DNA of 64,000 nt from NCBI GenBank assembly GCA_022829145.1, contig CM040747.1, positions 34,364,052-34,428,051 on the forward strand, given 5' to 3'. Source of the stretch: Albula goreensis (Eukaryota > Chordata > Actinopteri > Albuliformes > Albulidae). A program made the translations under genes and the position numbers. Below are positions 50,375-63,579 of this stretch, piece after piece (the first letter of the stretch is position 1; every line of letters begins with the position of its first letter). Below the pieces are notes generated by a model, which was not told where the DNA came from, did not search any database, and was given only the letters and a program-made list of their open reading frames with translations.

Positions 50375-50512
50375 GTTCAATAATGGATCCATCCTTCAAA
50401 CTGGAAATTGCAATCCACTATTGTAACTCACGCACTCGGAGCCTCTACAATAGAAAACACTAATGCTCCGGATTACAATTCAGCAGCCTTTAAAGCAAAG
50501 CGGGCGGTAATG
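50375..50512 (+). repeat. Block 2, copy B: H4 3'-flank repeat
   Basis: Diverged copy of 5273-5434 in the same orientation (TTCAATAATGGATCC, TCTACAATAGAAAAC, CAATTCAGCAGCCTTT). It lies 288 bp beyond the stop codon of the minus-strand H4, close to the 269 bp seen at copy A. Confidence 0.75.
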
Positions 50513-50742
50513 ATCTGCCCTATTTAATCACGTTTAGTGCACGTTTTCTTGGGGACACAAATCGAAAAGGGTAGGTATAAACATACAAAACCAAAATGAA
50601 CAGTAATAGACAGTAGTACACGTTTTAAATGCAGAACGTATCATAAGTTGCGTTAGACTGGTGTCATTTCGACTTTTCCACACCGTGTAAAATTTCAACA
50701 TGTACAGTATTGGAAAAGTGCTTTCTTTGAGTTTAAGTGGGT

Positions 50743-50758
50743 GGCTCTTAAAAGAGCC
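50743..50758 (-). terminator. Histone 3' stem-loop of H4 (50800-51111)
   Basis: GGCTCTTTTAAGAGCC on the minus strand, 41 bp after the stop codon. Confidence 0.97.
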
Positions 50759-50799
50759 TTTGGGGGGGATATTAAATCGGGAGTCGTCCAGCCAAGCCT

Positions 50800-51117
<318 letters not shown>

Positions 51118-51177
51118 TCAATGCTTAGTAACACGTATGCCCTTGTTAGTGCCTACAATGTATTATGTTAACTGAAA

Positions 51178-51193
51178 GACGACCTGATTGAAG
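51178..51193 (-). promoter_or_regulatory. H4-specific promoter element
   Basis: CTTCAATCAGGTCGTC on the minus strand, 67-82 bp upstream of the ATG. Confidence 0.82.
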
Positions 51194-52907
51194 CCTGGCG
51201 AGCAAGGGATGGCACCTCCCACTAAGCATACCTCAGGCCTCTCTGAACAGGGGGCGTTTTTAACTTTTCTGAGGCGTGTCAATTTTGAGTGAACAAAAAC
51301 ATGTGCACAAACATTAAAACCTAACAATTAATTATAGCGTCACAAACAAATCATTGTGTTGCTTAAATAATCAATCAAAGTTGAAACGAAAGAAAAAGAA
51401 AATGCATACGTTAATAGGCTCCATGTTTCTTTAGTAAATGTCTTCATATTACTTTTACTCCCTGTCCACTGAATTTGGTGATGTTACATCTTTTCATTGT
51501 ACGAGAAACACCGTTTGTGTTTAAACACAGAAAATTAAACATAGTTTACAAAGCCACGTGATGTTCAACTACACCAATTGCAGCATCATTGGCCCGTTTT
51601 GAGTCATTTTTCTTTATGAAGCAGAATAACTGTCGATGTTAAAGCATTCTCGGGTGTCATTTTACTTTTCCCCATAATTTCACTTTGATAATGCAAAATC
51701 ACAACCAGTACAATTTTGTGTCTTCATCAAAGGGCTGTAAAATGAAGCATACGCAACCATCTTTCAGTCACAATATCCAAACCAACATTGTTCCACTTGG
51801 GACCATTGTAAGGCAGTAAGATGTGTGTATATACCTGTGTTACCTGTGTACATGTTTGCTATATTTAAACAGAAAGGTCATAAAAAATTGTTTACTCCAT
51901 AATATATTATATGAATGTGGGTGGAAGCACAGAATTTAAGAAGCCTGAACTTCTATTTGTTTGTTTTTTTCCACTCAATTTATCTTTCAACAGTCAGAAT
52001 TACTTATGAATGCCAAAAACTTTAACTTCCTATATTACACGTACAGTACACTAATTGGGATTTTTTTTTAAAACTTGGGTTCCGTATCCATGCTCTTTGG
52101 AATGTATTATGATTAAAAACTAGACTGTTATGTCATCTTCATAAACTGAGATACTTACTCATTCACTTGCATTTCCAAAACCAATTTTTTTCACCAGGAA
52201 CTAATTACTATGACAAAAAGTGCAACAAAAAAATCATATAACATTAACATTCACTTGTTCAGTGGATTTTAGATAGAGGCGTTTGATTATTTCAATGAAC
52301 AATTATAGAAGACCAGATATCCAAATAATCCTGAGATATGCAATCAAGCCTTCTTTTGGTCCAAGGCAATTTCATTAAAAACCATTACCATTATTATCAT
52401 TTGTTACTATGGTGACTATTTCTCTTACAGTGCAAAAATTGTCAACCATCAAGAATCCTTTCATCGCACATTTTGGTTCTTTTTCAGTAATTGCTGCCAA
52501 TATTTCTTTTAATTTATGTACCTGATTTTTAGCCAACACTATAATCCAAGTTCATTAAAGTTAAATGTCTCCAGTTATTTATATCCTGTTAATTTCCTTT
52601 TTAACACAGTGAAGAAATAACACATTCAGAACACACAAGCATTGATATGAATTATACATAAACCCTGATGCAATGCCCTCATCAAAAACCTTTTTTTTTT
52701 TTTTTAAATTTGAAATATTATTGGCTTGCCTTACGTATAAATATGCTGGTAGCCCATAACTAGTGGTAACTTTTTTATATTTAGTTGAGATATAGCAGTT
52801 TCTGTTTCCTCTTTCAGATTAGGACTCCCTAGCTCCTCAAAAAACATACTTATCAACATGAACTGAAACTAAACATTACCTAAGCATGCGCTTATCTATA
52901 CAAAATA
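51194..52907. other. AT-rich spacer between divergent modules
   Basis: No gene, RNA or repeat end is recognised. Confidence 0.5.
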
Positions 52908-52982
52908 GTCCCAAAAAAAGCAAAGAAGCCAGCAGCAGCTAAGGTCCCCAAAAGAAAGCAAAGGTGGTTAAACCAAAGTCAG
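52908..52982 (+). pseudogene. Probable histone H1 C-terminal relic
   Basis: 25 codons read VPKKAKKPAAAKVPKRKQ and then lose the pattern (RWLNQSQ); they resemble the [17 protein letters not shown] tail of the intact H1. The relic lies 418 bp before an H2A gene, just where H1 sits in the complete quintet (H1-H2A). No globular domain, promoter or stem-loop remains. Because the tail is low-complexity, position is an important part of the evidence. Confidence 0.55.
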
Positions 52983-53318
52983 ACAGTACTTTGTGCATTA
53001 TTCTTCATATCAACCCACAGTTTAAGGTTTAGGGCAGCTCTTCGTAACGCGCCTGATGCGTTTGCTACAGGGACTAGAAGATTCAGATAACGTGTTTAAT
53101 CATTCCTGAAAGTATGCACGCTTGATGCTTTTTAGAAAGGAGCGAGCCAAAAAAAAACACTGGTTGCTGTTTAACTATATTTGTAGATGTTTTTGTCTAC
53201 TGTTCAGTACGAGACACGGCGCACGATTACCAATACGCAATATACCAGTTGCAACACTGCAGGGCCCGCATTAAGTCATGGTCTAATTGGATTGGACGAA
53301 AACCCCCTGACAAGACAA

Positions 53319-53346
53319 CCAATGAATGCAAATCCGTTTCTATAAC
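53319..53346 (+). promoter_or_regulatory. H2A promoter: CCAAT, octamer-like, TATA
   Basis: CCAAT at 53319-53323, ATGCAAAT (octamer in reverse) at 53326-53333 and TATAAC at 53341-53346, 54 bp before the ATG. The other two H2A promoters lack a perfect octamer at this position (ATGCATAG and CTGCAAAG). Confidence 0.8.
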
Positions 53347-53396
53347 TGAGGCACGCGCCTAAACGCTCCATCTTCTCGATAACTACAAGCGAATAG

Positions 53397-53786
<390 letters not shown>

Positions 53787-53812
53787 CTCCATTCACCGAT
53801 CTGAAAAACAAA

Positions 53813-53828
53813 GGCTCTTTTAAGAGCC
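53813..53828 (+). terminator. Histone 3' stem-loop of H2A (53400-53786)
   Basis: GGCTCTTTTAAGAGCC followed by ACCCA. Confidence 0.97.
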
Positions 53829-54507
53829 ACCCACACTTCTAAAAAGCGGGAAGTCTCATTTGAACCTATGTAATGAATGCGGTCGTCTTTACCTGTAATG
53901 TACTTCGCTTCGATTTGAAGACTGGTAAATGCACTTTACAGTATTAAATTCTGATATCAATAACTAAACTGAACCATAGAAGCCCCTTAGTTGACCATGA
54001 ATGCATTTGAGGCGTTACATTGTACTTCACTATTCCAGTAAACATGCGCAGCCATATCAATGTTTCGTATGCATATCTGTCCTTTACAAAGCCGCTAATC
54101 CTCAAAACGGGAATAATGATCAATGTAAAGTTACATAATTTCAATGAATGTCTCCCGTCGATTTTCCTGTACACATAGAAAACACTCCGCCTAAAATGAA
54201 AAGGCGGGTGAGACAATGTGGATACTGCAGAGGAAGCTGGAACGTGCCATTTGTACCAACTAAAGGTTCTATTGTTTTGGTTTACATCTAGTTCGTTTCT
54301 CATTTTGTGATTTCTTACTAAAGGCAACACGGAGGAACAGTTCCAATTTTTAATTTACAGTTGAAAGTAAAGCTGACCTGCCTGTGAAACTCATACCAAA
54401 GAGAAAAATATCTGACCCGTGCGTGTAAGAGGAAACGTAGGAATGAAATTCGGAGACAAAGGCGGGGAAATGGAAAGTTTGATTTTTTTGGCGGCTGAGG
54501 AAACTAG

Positions 54508-54596
54508 CCAATGGCCATAAGGAAATGAGACTGAATCAGGCCAATGAGGAGTCCTTAAACGCTCATCCAATAAGATTATGGATTCTAAACTTTAAA
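54508..54596 (+). promoter_or_regulatory. H3 promoter: three CCAAT boxes, TATA-like
   Basis: CCAAT at 54508, 54541 and 54567, then CTTTAAAA near 54590; same layout as the promoter at 24742-24827, including the GCGGCTGAG word upstream. Confidence 0.85.
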
Positions 54597-54647
54597 ACGG
54601 ACGCTACTCGCACCTATTTTATTCGTGTGTTGAGGTAGAGTGATTAG

Positions 54648-55064
<417 letters not shown>

Positions 55065-55093
55065 AATGATTTCCAATCCCTTGAGTATAAAAC

Positions 55094-55109
55094 GGCTCTT
55101 TTAAGAGCC
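55094..55109 (+). terminator. Histone 3' stem-loop of H3 (54654-55064)
   Basis: GGCTCTTTTAAGAGCC followed by ACTAC. Confidence 0.97.
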
Positions 55110-55502
55110 ACTACAAGCTACCAAAAGCAAATGTTTTCCTGCTATTTTTATGGTTTGATAATGGTAATTTCTTTAACTTCCTACGACGTGAAGATGGGTT
55201 ATGCACCTGTCCTTTGTGTGTGACGACAGTTCCTTGTGTAGTCCATCTTATAATTGTCAATGTGAAAACTTGACACCACGGGGGCAAGACCGCAGTGGGG
55301 GGGAAATTAAGTCGACGTCACTTGAAAGCAAAGCCCTTTTTAAAATTCTGAATATTCTCGAAATCAGACTAAAGCGGCACTACAGCGCTATGCAACATGT
55401 ACAAGCGGGATGTTTTCAACTCAGCTTTTTGAACATATCTCCCTTCGTCTGTAGAGGGACTAGAAAGCTGTGCTACCAACCAGCTTGAGGAAAAGCGGGT
55501 GT

Positions 55503-55604
55503 GTAATTTCCACTGACCACGCCAATAGACAGACCGTGACTGCTGTGGAGGTGGTGTGTGCTCTGAAGTGTAAGGGACGCACTCTGTACTTGTTCGGCGG
55601 GTAA
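55503..55604 (+). pseudogene. Histone H4 3'-end pseudogene
   Basis: 34 in-frame codons including the stop read [20 protein letters not shown] then [11 protein letters not shown], aligning without gaps to the H4 end ([30 protein letters not shown] family sequence in pieces). About 11 residues differ, which H4 would not tolerate. No H4 similarity is seen before 55503. A degraded stem-loop GGGTCTTTTAAGAGGC (55649-55664) follows with two broken pairs. It occupies the H4 slot between H3 and H2B of the quintet. Confidence 0.9.
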
Positions 55605-56006
55605 ATTCACAGGCTTTCAGGGTCCCGAGTTGTTGCTTTACGTGAAAAGGGTCTTTTAAGAGGCATTCATCTCTGGGGGAACTATTGTCTGTGTGATTTA
55701 TTGAACGCAGTTTCTGAATTGACCTCGGTGTACCTCTGTAAACCGATACCCCCCCCCCTTCTTACGTTAAAATATGTATCTTGGATTTTTCTTCCATTAT
55801 TGGCCGTTTTGTGAAATGTATCGGGTTAAATGGCGCGATTTAGAAATGAAGACGCATTTCCTATGTCTTTTGCTCAAAAGACTCTCTGTAAGGTTTTGGT
55901 TTCGGCGCCCATGTGGAACTCGACCAATAGAATTCAAATATTGGTCGTTGGTTTAGCATCTTCCAATGAGAATCTGGTTTGACATGCAAGTAGAAAAGCG
56001 ATGTAA

Positions 56007-56014
56007 ATTTGCAT
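56007..56014 (+). promoter_or_regulatory. H2B promoter octamer
   Basis: ATTTGCAT, 66-73 bp upstream of the ATG, with CCAAT boxes near 55923 and 55961. At the TATA position this copy reads CTTACATTGCG, where the other H2B genes have TATATA, so the TATA box seems lost. Confidence 0.85.
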
Positions 56015-56073
56015 TACCACCCTTACATTGCGCAAACAGCATTGGGTTAATTATTTGAAAACATACATTCTAA

Positions 56074-56454
<381 letters not shown>

Positions 56455-56478
56455 ATTGACTTATTTCTGAACAATAAA

Positions 56479-56494
56479 GGCCCTTTTCAGGGCC
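56479..56494 (+). terminator. Histone 3' stem-loop of H2B (56080-56454)
   Basis: GGCCCTTTTCAGGGCC followed by ACCCACCTTCTCG, as after the H2B at 27569. Confidence 0.96.
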
Positions 56495-57841
56495 ACCCAC
56501 CTTCTCGCAGAAATGCAATCTTTTCCGATGACTGTCAAGATTACCGAATCGTAAATTTTCAATGCTTTCATACTGCGTTAACTCGTACATAGTTGTGTAC
56601 GTGCGTCACAATCGGTCCTTACATTTTCTGACTTCCGTTTGTAGACACACTAGAAGCGCAATCGACGCGGGTTTATTTGAATTATTGTCCGCATCAACGA
56701 TTCATGTTCAGTTATTTTTACAACGGTATTTAGACTTCAGTTTGTTTCTGTATGGCAAACTATTTGTGGATAAAATATTTGAGTAATCATTTCATGGCTT
56801 TTGACCCTTAGAGGTTGGAAAAATGCATGGCGATGGGGCCAGGTGCTTGTTGCTGCATTCTAAATGTTTGCTAAAAAGTGTGATAGTGTTTTAACCTGAG
56901 GGAGGTCAAGTTTATTAAAAGAGTTTTTTAAAAAGAGTTCAACAAATGTTAATCATATGTGAAAACTGGAGAATAGTGTTTAATGTTGTGGGAGATGGGT
57001 CTGTCTTTTTGGAAAAGAGCTTTGCAGTCCCGCTTGTAGAGGAGCCAGGCATTAATCACAGCGAGGATAATGGTGTAACAGAAGATGCATATGTTGTAGG
57101 TACCCACAATGTAAGGCCTCTCATCTTCAGTGTTGGTTTTGGTGGCCTTGTCCCAGAATTGAATCTTCCGCACACTTTCTGGTTCGGCAAACGATGGCAC
57201 ATGTACAGCCTTCCTGTCATCACACCATTTGACAAAATAGATGTCTTGGTTAGCCCTGTCACGATAACTACTTTTGTTGGACGATGTCTCGTCCCAGAAA
57301 TAATTGCGATAAATGATATTATTGTCATTTTAAGACCATTTTATGCCACTGATATACAGTAATGATAATAGAATAGCATAATAAGGCAAGTACACCCTTT
57401 CAAAAAGTCATGAACTTTTCATTCTTAAGAATAATTAGACATTAGAATCGGAATGTCAAAAAATGCCAAAATGTTCAGACACAGGTGCAGTGGAATGCGG
57501 CTTTGAAACCAAATACATATTCTTCCAAACTTTCTGGCTGGAATATTGAAGTCATGGGGGGGAAACACCTATTAAAATTTCCATTAGCCTCGAGTAACAC
57601 ATTCACATTCTCACCTGTCACTGTCAGGCTGTGTGTGTGTGTGTGTGTGTGTGGAGGAGCTGTGCCGATTTATGGTTCTGTGTTGAATCTGCACAGAACC
57701 TACGCTGTTGCGAGCATTTACACCTGTGCCTGGTCTACGTACAAAAATAAAGTTGGCAGCCATGTATATGGGCGTGTTTGTATATAAATGTAATTTGTTT
57801 GGCTATGGAGGTCAGCAAAAATGATCGAGGTCATGTCCATA

Positions 57842-58650
57842 TAACATTACATTACATTAAGGACATTTGTTTGATGCTCTTATCCAGAGCAACTTACAAG
57901 GCAAAGTGCATAAGAATGGTACAAAAGGTGCAAAGATAACCTGAGAGAGGGGTAAGTCCCAAGTGCCAAAGGTGATAGAATAGATTAGGACTCCCCTACC
58001 GACTATCTAAAGAGAAAGTAAACAACAGCCTTGGGTCAAAAACAAATCACGTGTGGGCCTCTGAGTGTTTTGTAGGATAAAATGGCTGCCTACGGGTCCT
58101 GAGGTCGGGGATTCCCGGCTTCACCATTCCCGGCCATGGCCAGAGGTCCCATTGGCGAGGTAACAATTGGCCAGCCTCGCTGGGGTTCGATACGGGGTAG
58201 GTCAGCCTAACACCCGTTGGTCTCATCACAATAACGCTCTCCTTGTCATGCTTGGGCGCCTACGGCGGCATGAACCGACTGTACACTGACAATGTCTTCC
58301 TCCGCGGCCACAACGTGAAAAGAAGCAAGAGTGTCGTCACGTGAATCGGAGGAGCCACGTGCTCGACTTCTCCTCCAACAGCTGTCAGGGCGATTGCTGC
58401 GGTGAGGTCAACAAGTTCGGTTGAACAATCAGGTGGGGAAAAAAGGGGAAAAGTCGGGGTAAAAAAAAAAAATTAAAAAATTAAATTAAAAAACAAAAAA
58501 CAAATCACAATTAAAACAAGAGCAATAAGTGCAGAGACATTACAAAGAGCAAGAGAGGGGAGGGGGAGGTGAGGTGAATCTTCAGTCTGCACTTGAAGGT
58601 GGCCAGTGTCTCTGCCGTTCTGACCTCCATGGGAAGGTCATTCCACCACC
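57842..58650 (-). mobile_element. LINE 3' end (CR1/L2/Rex-like), copy 2, split
   Basis: Reverse-orientation copy of 18832-19193, starting from the tail (TTACATTACATTAAGGAC) through GTGCAAAGATAACC and ending with the ORF2 C-terminal coding part near 58570-58650 (GGCCAGTGTCTCTGCCGTTC). It is split by the retroposon at 58051-58495. Confidence 0.75.
58051..58495 (+). mobile_element. SINE-like retroposon (about 445 bp)
   Basis: Flanked by a perfect 13-bp duplication AAAAACAAATCAC (58038-58050 and 58496-58508) and ending in an A-rich tail, so it moved by target-primed reverse transcription. TGGCCAGAGG (58137) and GGTTCGATAC (58184) resemble pol III A and B boxes but lie about 90 bp inside the 5' end, which is unusual for a tRNA-derived SINE. 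No ORF is supported. Family not recognised. Confidence 0.75.
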
Positions 58651-59404
58651 AGGACTATATATCATATATTGTCTATAACGTAATTATCGTGACAGGCCTA
58701 GTTGTGGTTCCTCTCCACTCTGATGTCACAGCTTCCTCTTTCTTTTTTCCTCAAGCTCTTCTCATCGTCAAGATTACGGTTGGGTGGGTGTTCCTGCCTG
58801 ACTGTTCCCACATAATGAATCCCGCAATCAGGGAGCTTAACTACCAATGGGACACAGGTAAAGTAGTTGTCTGCGTAGATCTTGTGGTTGTGACCTTCTG
58901 GAAGCGCGGAGGCAAGCCTCATCACAACATCACCTGACAATCAAGTTCAGATATGGCTCATATTCCATTGAAACTGCTTTGGTACACATCAAGGTCACAG
59001 AGTATGCCAGAGATTCCAGTTCTTACCCACAATTCTAATCTCCGTGGGTGTGGCTTGCCTCAATGCTACTGAATTCCAGCCCAAGATCACTCTCCATTTT
59101 GGATGGCAGCAATCGCATCCAGCACACCGTATAGAAGACCTCTCTTTGCTGGTGGCATTCTGAATGGAAAAAGTACAAATCAATAATAATAAATATGTAT
59201 AAGTAGCACATATGAGTATTATATTGTAGCAGACAACCTGAGGGAATAGATAGGGTGGTGGACCAAGTGTTAAGGGTAGAGAGCTAAGTACTTTCCAGGC
59301 TAAATAATTTCAACGCAAATCAATCCTAATCCTAGTTACATATGCCACTAAATTCACACAATGTTGTCTGTGTAGCCTATTATACTCTCTAGTTATTACA
59401 TTAA

Positions 59405-61138
59405 CCCTTACATACTGTTCATATTTGATGCCTTCATAGTATGGTCCGGGTCAATTTTGACCCGGGTCAAACATTCCCTCATAAGAAGTGTCAGTAACGA
59501 CTTTTGAACTACAGATCTGTTTAGAATGTATAAATAGCCTATCAGACATTAGTACATGGCTGATTAATCCTTAATTTATGTTTCAGGGAGCAGGGAGAGT
59601 GTAATGTTTAGGTTTTACAACATTCGTTTTTGCAAAAAAACATCTATTATCACACAATATCATGTCCTATTTTACCTAAGACATGAAAACATAACAGTCA
59701 TAATGATCTAAATATATTTAATTGAAAGTGAAAATTGCAAGAACATCCTAAAATTGTTTGGATTTATAATACAACCATATATAACCATTATAATCATTGA
59801 ACACTGTCCTCACTGCAATTCTGTGCATTCAAAGCAGTGGTAGGAAACCTTGTGTGTGTGGGACTTGCACACATGTTTCCCACATTTGCAGCAGTTTGTC
59901 CCTGTTTTGCAGTCCTTTTTTGCAGAGCAGAAGTTGCATCTTCTTCTCTTCTGTCAACTTGTGTTGGCTTCTTGTGTGACGTTGATCAGGGCCAGGCTCA
60001 GATCACTGCGCTGCCTTTACCAGAAGCCCCATGTAGGCATAGGTCAGCCACATTCATGATCTTCCATTCTTTACCATACCGTTTAGTCCCCTCCCTGTTT
60101 ATCATTTCAATTACAATTTTTTCAATGGTTGGAGGGAGGAAGAGCTGGAATGTTGACAAAATGTTGGGTGCATGGGAAGAAGCCAATCTTGTGGGTCCTG
60201 GAGTCATTCGAATGACATTTTCTGCAGCCATCCTGCCTGCAACTTGATGTGGAAGTGAGGTCCAACTGATAGCACTATTTTTCGACATAAATGTCTCCCT
60301 TGCTGCTTGCTCCTCTCCCTCAGAGTCATCTTCATTAGAGGGGCTGTAATCAGAGTTTTCCTCCATGTTGTCTTCTTGCTCTGACACATCCATCTCCAAA
60401 TCACTGTCTGCTTCCTCATCTTGGAAGATCAGATCTATGGCTTCCTGCACAGTAACTGTTGCTGCCATAACCTCAGTCACTGAAATGGCAGCTCAGGTTC
60501 CTTTATAATCCTATGCCCCCTCCAACCCCTATTTTGATTGTTTTTTTTAGATTGTTACATTGTTGTTACATTGCAGGTGCTTGTGCTTGCAGGTGCAGAT
60601 CTCTTGTCTGTGTCAAGGCACCCTCTGACCTCTGTATGACTTCTGTTCCTTATGTGCACCATATATGACCACTACTCTGCTGTTCTACTATTTCACTGTT
60701 TTGAGATTCCCCATGACTGTCTCTGCGGGAACCTCAGCAAATGTGGTGGGAGCACAGATAGTTCTCGTGACAGTGCCAAGGTTCCCCATCAACTTTGTCA
60801 CTACTGTCCCATAAAAAATACAGACAGACATGGCATGTACAGTTTCACAGTTTCAACATTCCCTAAAACCACCATTTTCCTTGATTTGACCCACACTGGT
60901 GGATCTAAAATCCATCTCACTAAGTACGGGTCAAATTTGACCCGGAACAGCCCCAATGTACAAAAATTTGTGGCACCTGTAAAAAAGAATAAAATTTTAA
61001 AATATTTTTATTTTTGTGTATTTTGGGTCACTTTAGGAAAAGTCATCAAATTACAGGACAAAAAAATGACGTTTAGGGTATTTTTACTGCTGTCAAATGT
61101 CAAAACGGGTCAAATTTGACCTGAACAGTATGTAAGGG
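59405..61138 (-). mobile_element. piggyBac transposon, internally deleted
   Basis: Ends CCCTTACATACTGTTC and GAACAGTATGTAAGGG, flanked on both sides by TTAA (59401-59404, 61139-61142), the piggyBac target duplication. Palindromic GGGTCAAATTTGACC-type words occur inside both ends (59450, 60926, 61106). It carries only the N- and C-terminal parts of a transposase gene. It is independent of the older, nested piggyBac gene to its left. Confidence 0.93.
59810..60480 (-). pseudogene. piggyBac transposase, catalytic core deleted
   Basis: From 60480 the frame has an acidic N-terminal region (EDEEADS, NEDDSEGEEQ) then RMTPGPTRLASSHAPN and STFQLFLPPTIEKIVIEMIN, the conserved N-terminal piggyBac block. 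It stops at 59998. In another frame 59810-59950 encodes RRRCNFCSAKKDCKTG then CCKCGKHVCKSHTHK, the C-terminal Cys-rich (zinc-ribbon/RING-like) domain. All the DDD catalytic core between them is missing. It could not transpose on its own. Confidence 0.88.
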
Positions 61139-61500
61139 TTAAAGGAACAGGTGCATTCCTCAAAACACTTACATCCCCACATACAGCACTAGGGTTACAC
61201 CCTAAACCCTTTCTCACCTGTCACTGAACAATGCAACAAGCATCCCCCAAAACATTCCAGAATATTCAGAACCTGTTTCTGCCTAATACAACAATAAGCT
61301 TCTAGAGCAAACAAAGCCCAGAAAAAGCCCAGGATCAGTTCAATGTATTTTATTAACTCATAAGATACAGGTACAGTTTCACACACTGTTACAAACAGAG
61401 TTTCAAATACTGGGACCAGAAATAATTTATTGATTTATTCAATTCTGGTCTAAACTCAAAATGTCAACAGAGAAAACACATTTAGAATTTAGTTATTATA

Positions 61501-61536
61501 ATACTACTACTACCACTACTTCTTGTATGACTACTT

Positions 61537-61576
<40 letters not shown>

Positions 61577-61631
61577 TACTACTACTACTAATAATAATAA
61601 TAATAACAACAATAATAATAATAATAATAAT
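61501..61631. repeat. Compound (TAC)n-(AAT)n microsatellite
   Basis: TACTAC units with TTC interruptions pass directly into AAT units. The Thr/Ser/Asn-rich frame across it is an artefact. Confidence 0.95.
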
Positions 61632-62414
61632 CAAAGACATGTTTCAATTAATATTTTTCCCATATGTGAACATGTGAGAAGTGCAACGTCACCTTGTAAT
61701 GTGTAACAGATACATGCTACTTTGTCTACCAACCTGAACCACATGTGTAGAATTGCAACATAGACGTAACAAGCTCAAAATGAAATTTGATTAATGTTTT
61801 CCACAATAACTAAATATCTACATGTTCTTGACATTGTAATAATCACAAAAAAAAAATTTAAGAAATTTTACGTACTTGAATCTTGACAAATCCAGTCCAA
61901 TAAAACAAAGAGTTCATGGCCAGATGGCTGGACCTATAAACACATTTACCGTCTAGATTCATTGATTTTTTTTTTTAGGATTGTTAAGAGTAATGATGCT
62001 ATTTTGTAACTGTTAGCCTTACAGGATTAAGCGGCTTAAGTGGGACCAGCAGGGGAGACAGAGAAACCTGCTGAGACTCCAGCAGAAAGCAGCCAGGCCC
62101 TGCAGCAGGTTCCCTGTGTCTTTATCTCCTGATAAATGAACAGAAAGAGAGGGAGGCAAAAGAGCAGGAAACTCAAAACCCAGCTATCTCAACCCCATCA
62201 CCTCTTGTTCTGTATCTCTGAACTGCTATTGTCAATCTATTATGAATATTATAAGGAATACATGAACGGTTTCTTAATGACACTACAGTTCATGATAAGG
62301 AATTCGTGTTTTCCACGTTTTTACTCCCGCAAAACTCTGAAACGTAAAGGACGCCTCCAGTTCACCGAGGCCTGGGGCATGCTTAGTGGGAGGCACCATC
62401 TCTTGCTCACCAGG
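61632..62414. other. Spacer and distal H4 flank
   Basis: No gene is recognised. From about 62365 (GGCATGCTTAGTGGGAGG) it matches the shared upstream flank of four of the H4 genes. Confidence 0.5.
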
Positions 62415-62430
62415 CTTCAATCAGGTCGTC
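62415..62430 (+). promoter_or_regulatory. H4-specific promoter element
   Basis: CTTCAATCAGGTCGTC, 67-82 bp upstream of the ATG, followed by TGAATATAGC. Confidence 0.82.
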
Positions 62431-62445
62431 TATGAGTGAATATAG

Positions 62446-62808
<363 letters not shown>

Positions 62809-62847
62809 ATGATGGACTGAAAGATTCCCGCTCGAGATTCTCCCAAA

Positions 62848-62863
62848 GGCTCTTTTAAGAGCC
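62848..62863 (+). terminator. Histone 3' stem-loop of H4 (62497-62808)
   Basis: GGCTCTTTTAAGAGCC followed by ACCCA, 39 bp after the stop codon. Confidence 0.97.
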
Positions 62864-63204
62864 ACCCATTTCTTCTGTTTAAAAGTTAGTATTCCATTGT
62901 GAAATGCATGAATGTCACAAGATTAAGAGTATTCTTCAACGGCACACCACAATAAAGAGCACCTGTTTTTGTGTGGGGCGTGTGGCGTTTCTACTTGCCA
63001 CATTTGCATTATACGGGTTCTACAACATTCCTTAAGTTTCGTTTTCATTCCCTTTGGATTTACATGTGAATGTACAGTACACGTGTTTTTTTTTTTTTGG
63101 CCGAATTTAAAACATGCGAATTCGCTTTTCACGTCCTTTGAAATAGGATTAAAAATGTTCGCTTTACGCAACATTATGCACTTTAACGCGAGTGGTATTT
63201 AACA

Positions 63205-63530
63205 ATATTTCAGTTTTGAATGGGCAAAGGAAATTCCGAGTGGGATTTAAAGTAGTGTACAGCATTTATTTAGCAGCAATGTAATTATATAAGGTACCAT
63301 TAGCATTATCCGACATCCCCTTTACAAATATATCTACTCTTTCATAGATTCCCACTAGTTCTTGCTATTTTTTTTTTTTTTTTTACGAATTTTCTAAGTT
63401 AGTCGCCGTTACGCAACCGCAGAACGCATCTCGAGCATTTCCATTAATTTAAATGGGGATATTGGACTTGAATTTCGCGATTTTGCTTTACACGAGCCTT
63501 TTCAGGACCACATCTTCGTAAAATGCGAAT
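63205..63530 (-). repeat. Block 1, inverted partner of 1385-1730
   Basis: Reverse complement of 1385-1730 apart from small indels, including a longer T tract here (63367-63383). Confidence 0.75.
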
Positions 63531-63579
63531 GTACTGTACGGAATGTTCCAATAAATCAGGGAAAGCCAGACCAGTCGCG

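Larger units (their letters stand above)
57251..58700. mobile_element. hAT-like MITE inserted in the piggyBac gene
   Basis: Left end TAGCCCTGTCACGATAACTA and right end (reverse complement) TAGGCCTGTCACGATAATTA. Flanking 8-mers GTCTTGGT and GTTGTGGT match at 6 of 8. The transposase frame continues across the site if the insert and one flank copy are ignored. The element was itself enlarged by a LINE tail and a SINE. Confidence 0.72.
56949..59183 (-). pseudogene. piggyBac (PGBD-like) transposase, interrupted
   Basis: On the minus strand 58698-58940 reads SGDVVMRLASALPEGHNHKI then YADNYFTCVPLV, the region of one catalytic Asp of piggyBac transposases. After a large insertion the frame resumes at about 57240 with YFVKWCDDRKAVHVPSF, FWDKATKTNTEDERPYIV and, after a deletion that removes the MGGVD segment with another catalytic Asp, IILAVINAWLLYKRDCKALF. 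The N-terminal part (to about 59183) is barely recognisable. Loss of the third catalytic region and the insertion make it inactive. Confidence 0.8.

Noticed and set aside
60204..60419. Separate small acidic or basic protein genes within the piggyBac element
   Set aside because: They are alternative frames of the transposase N-terminal region.
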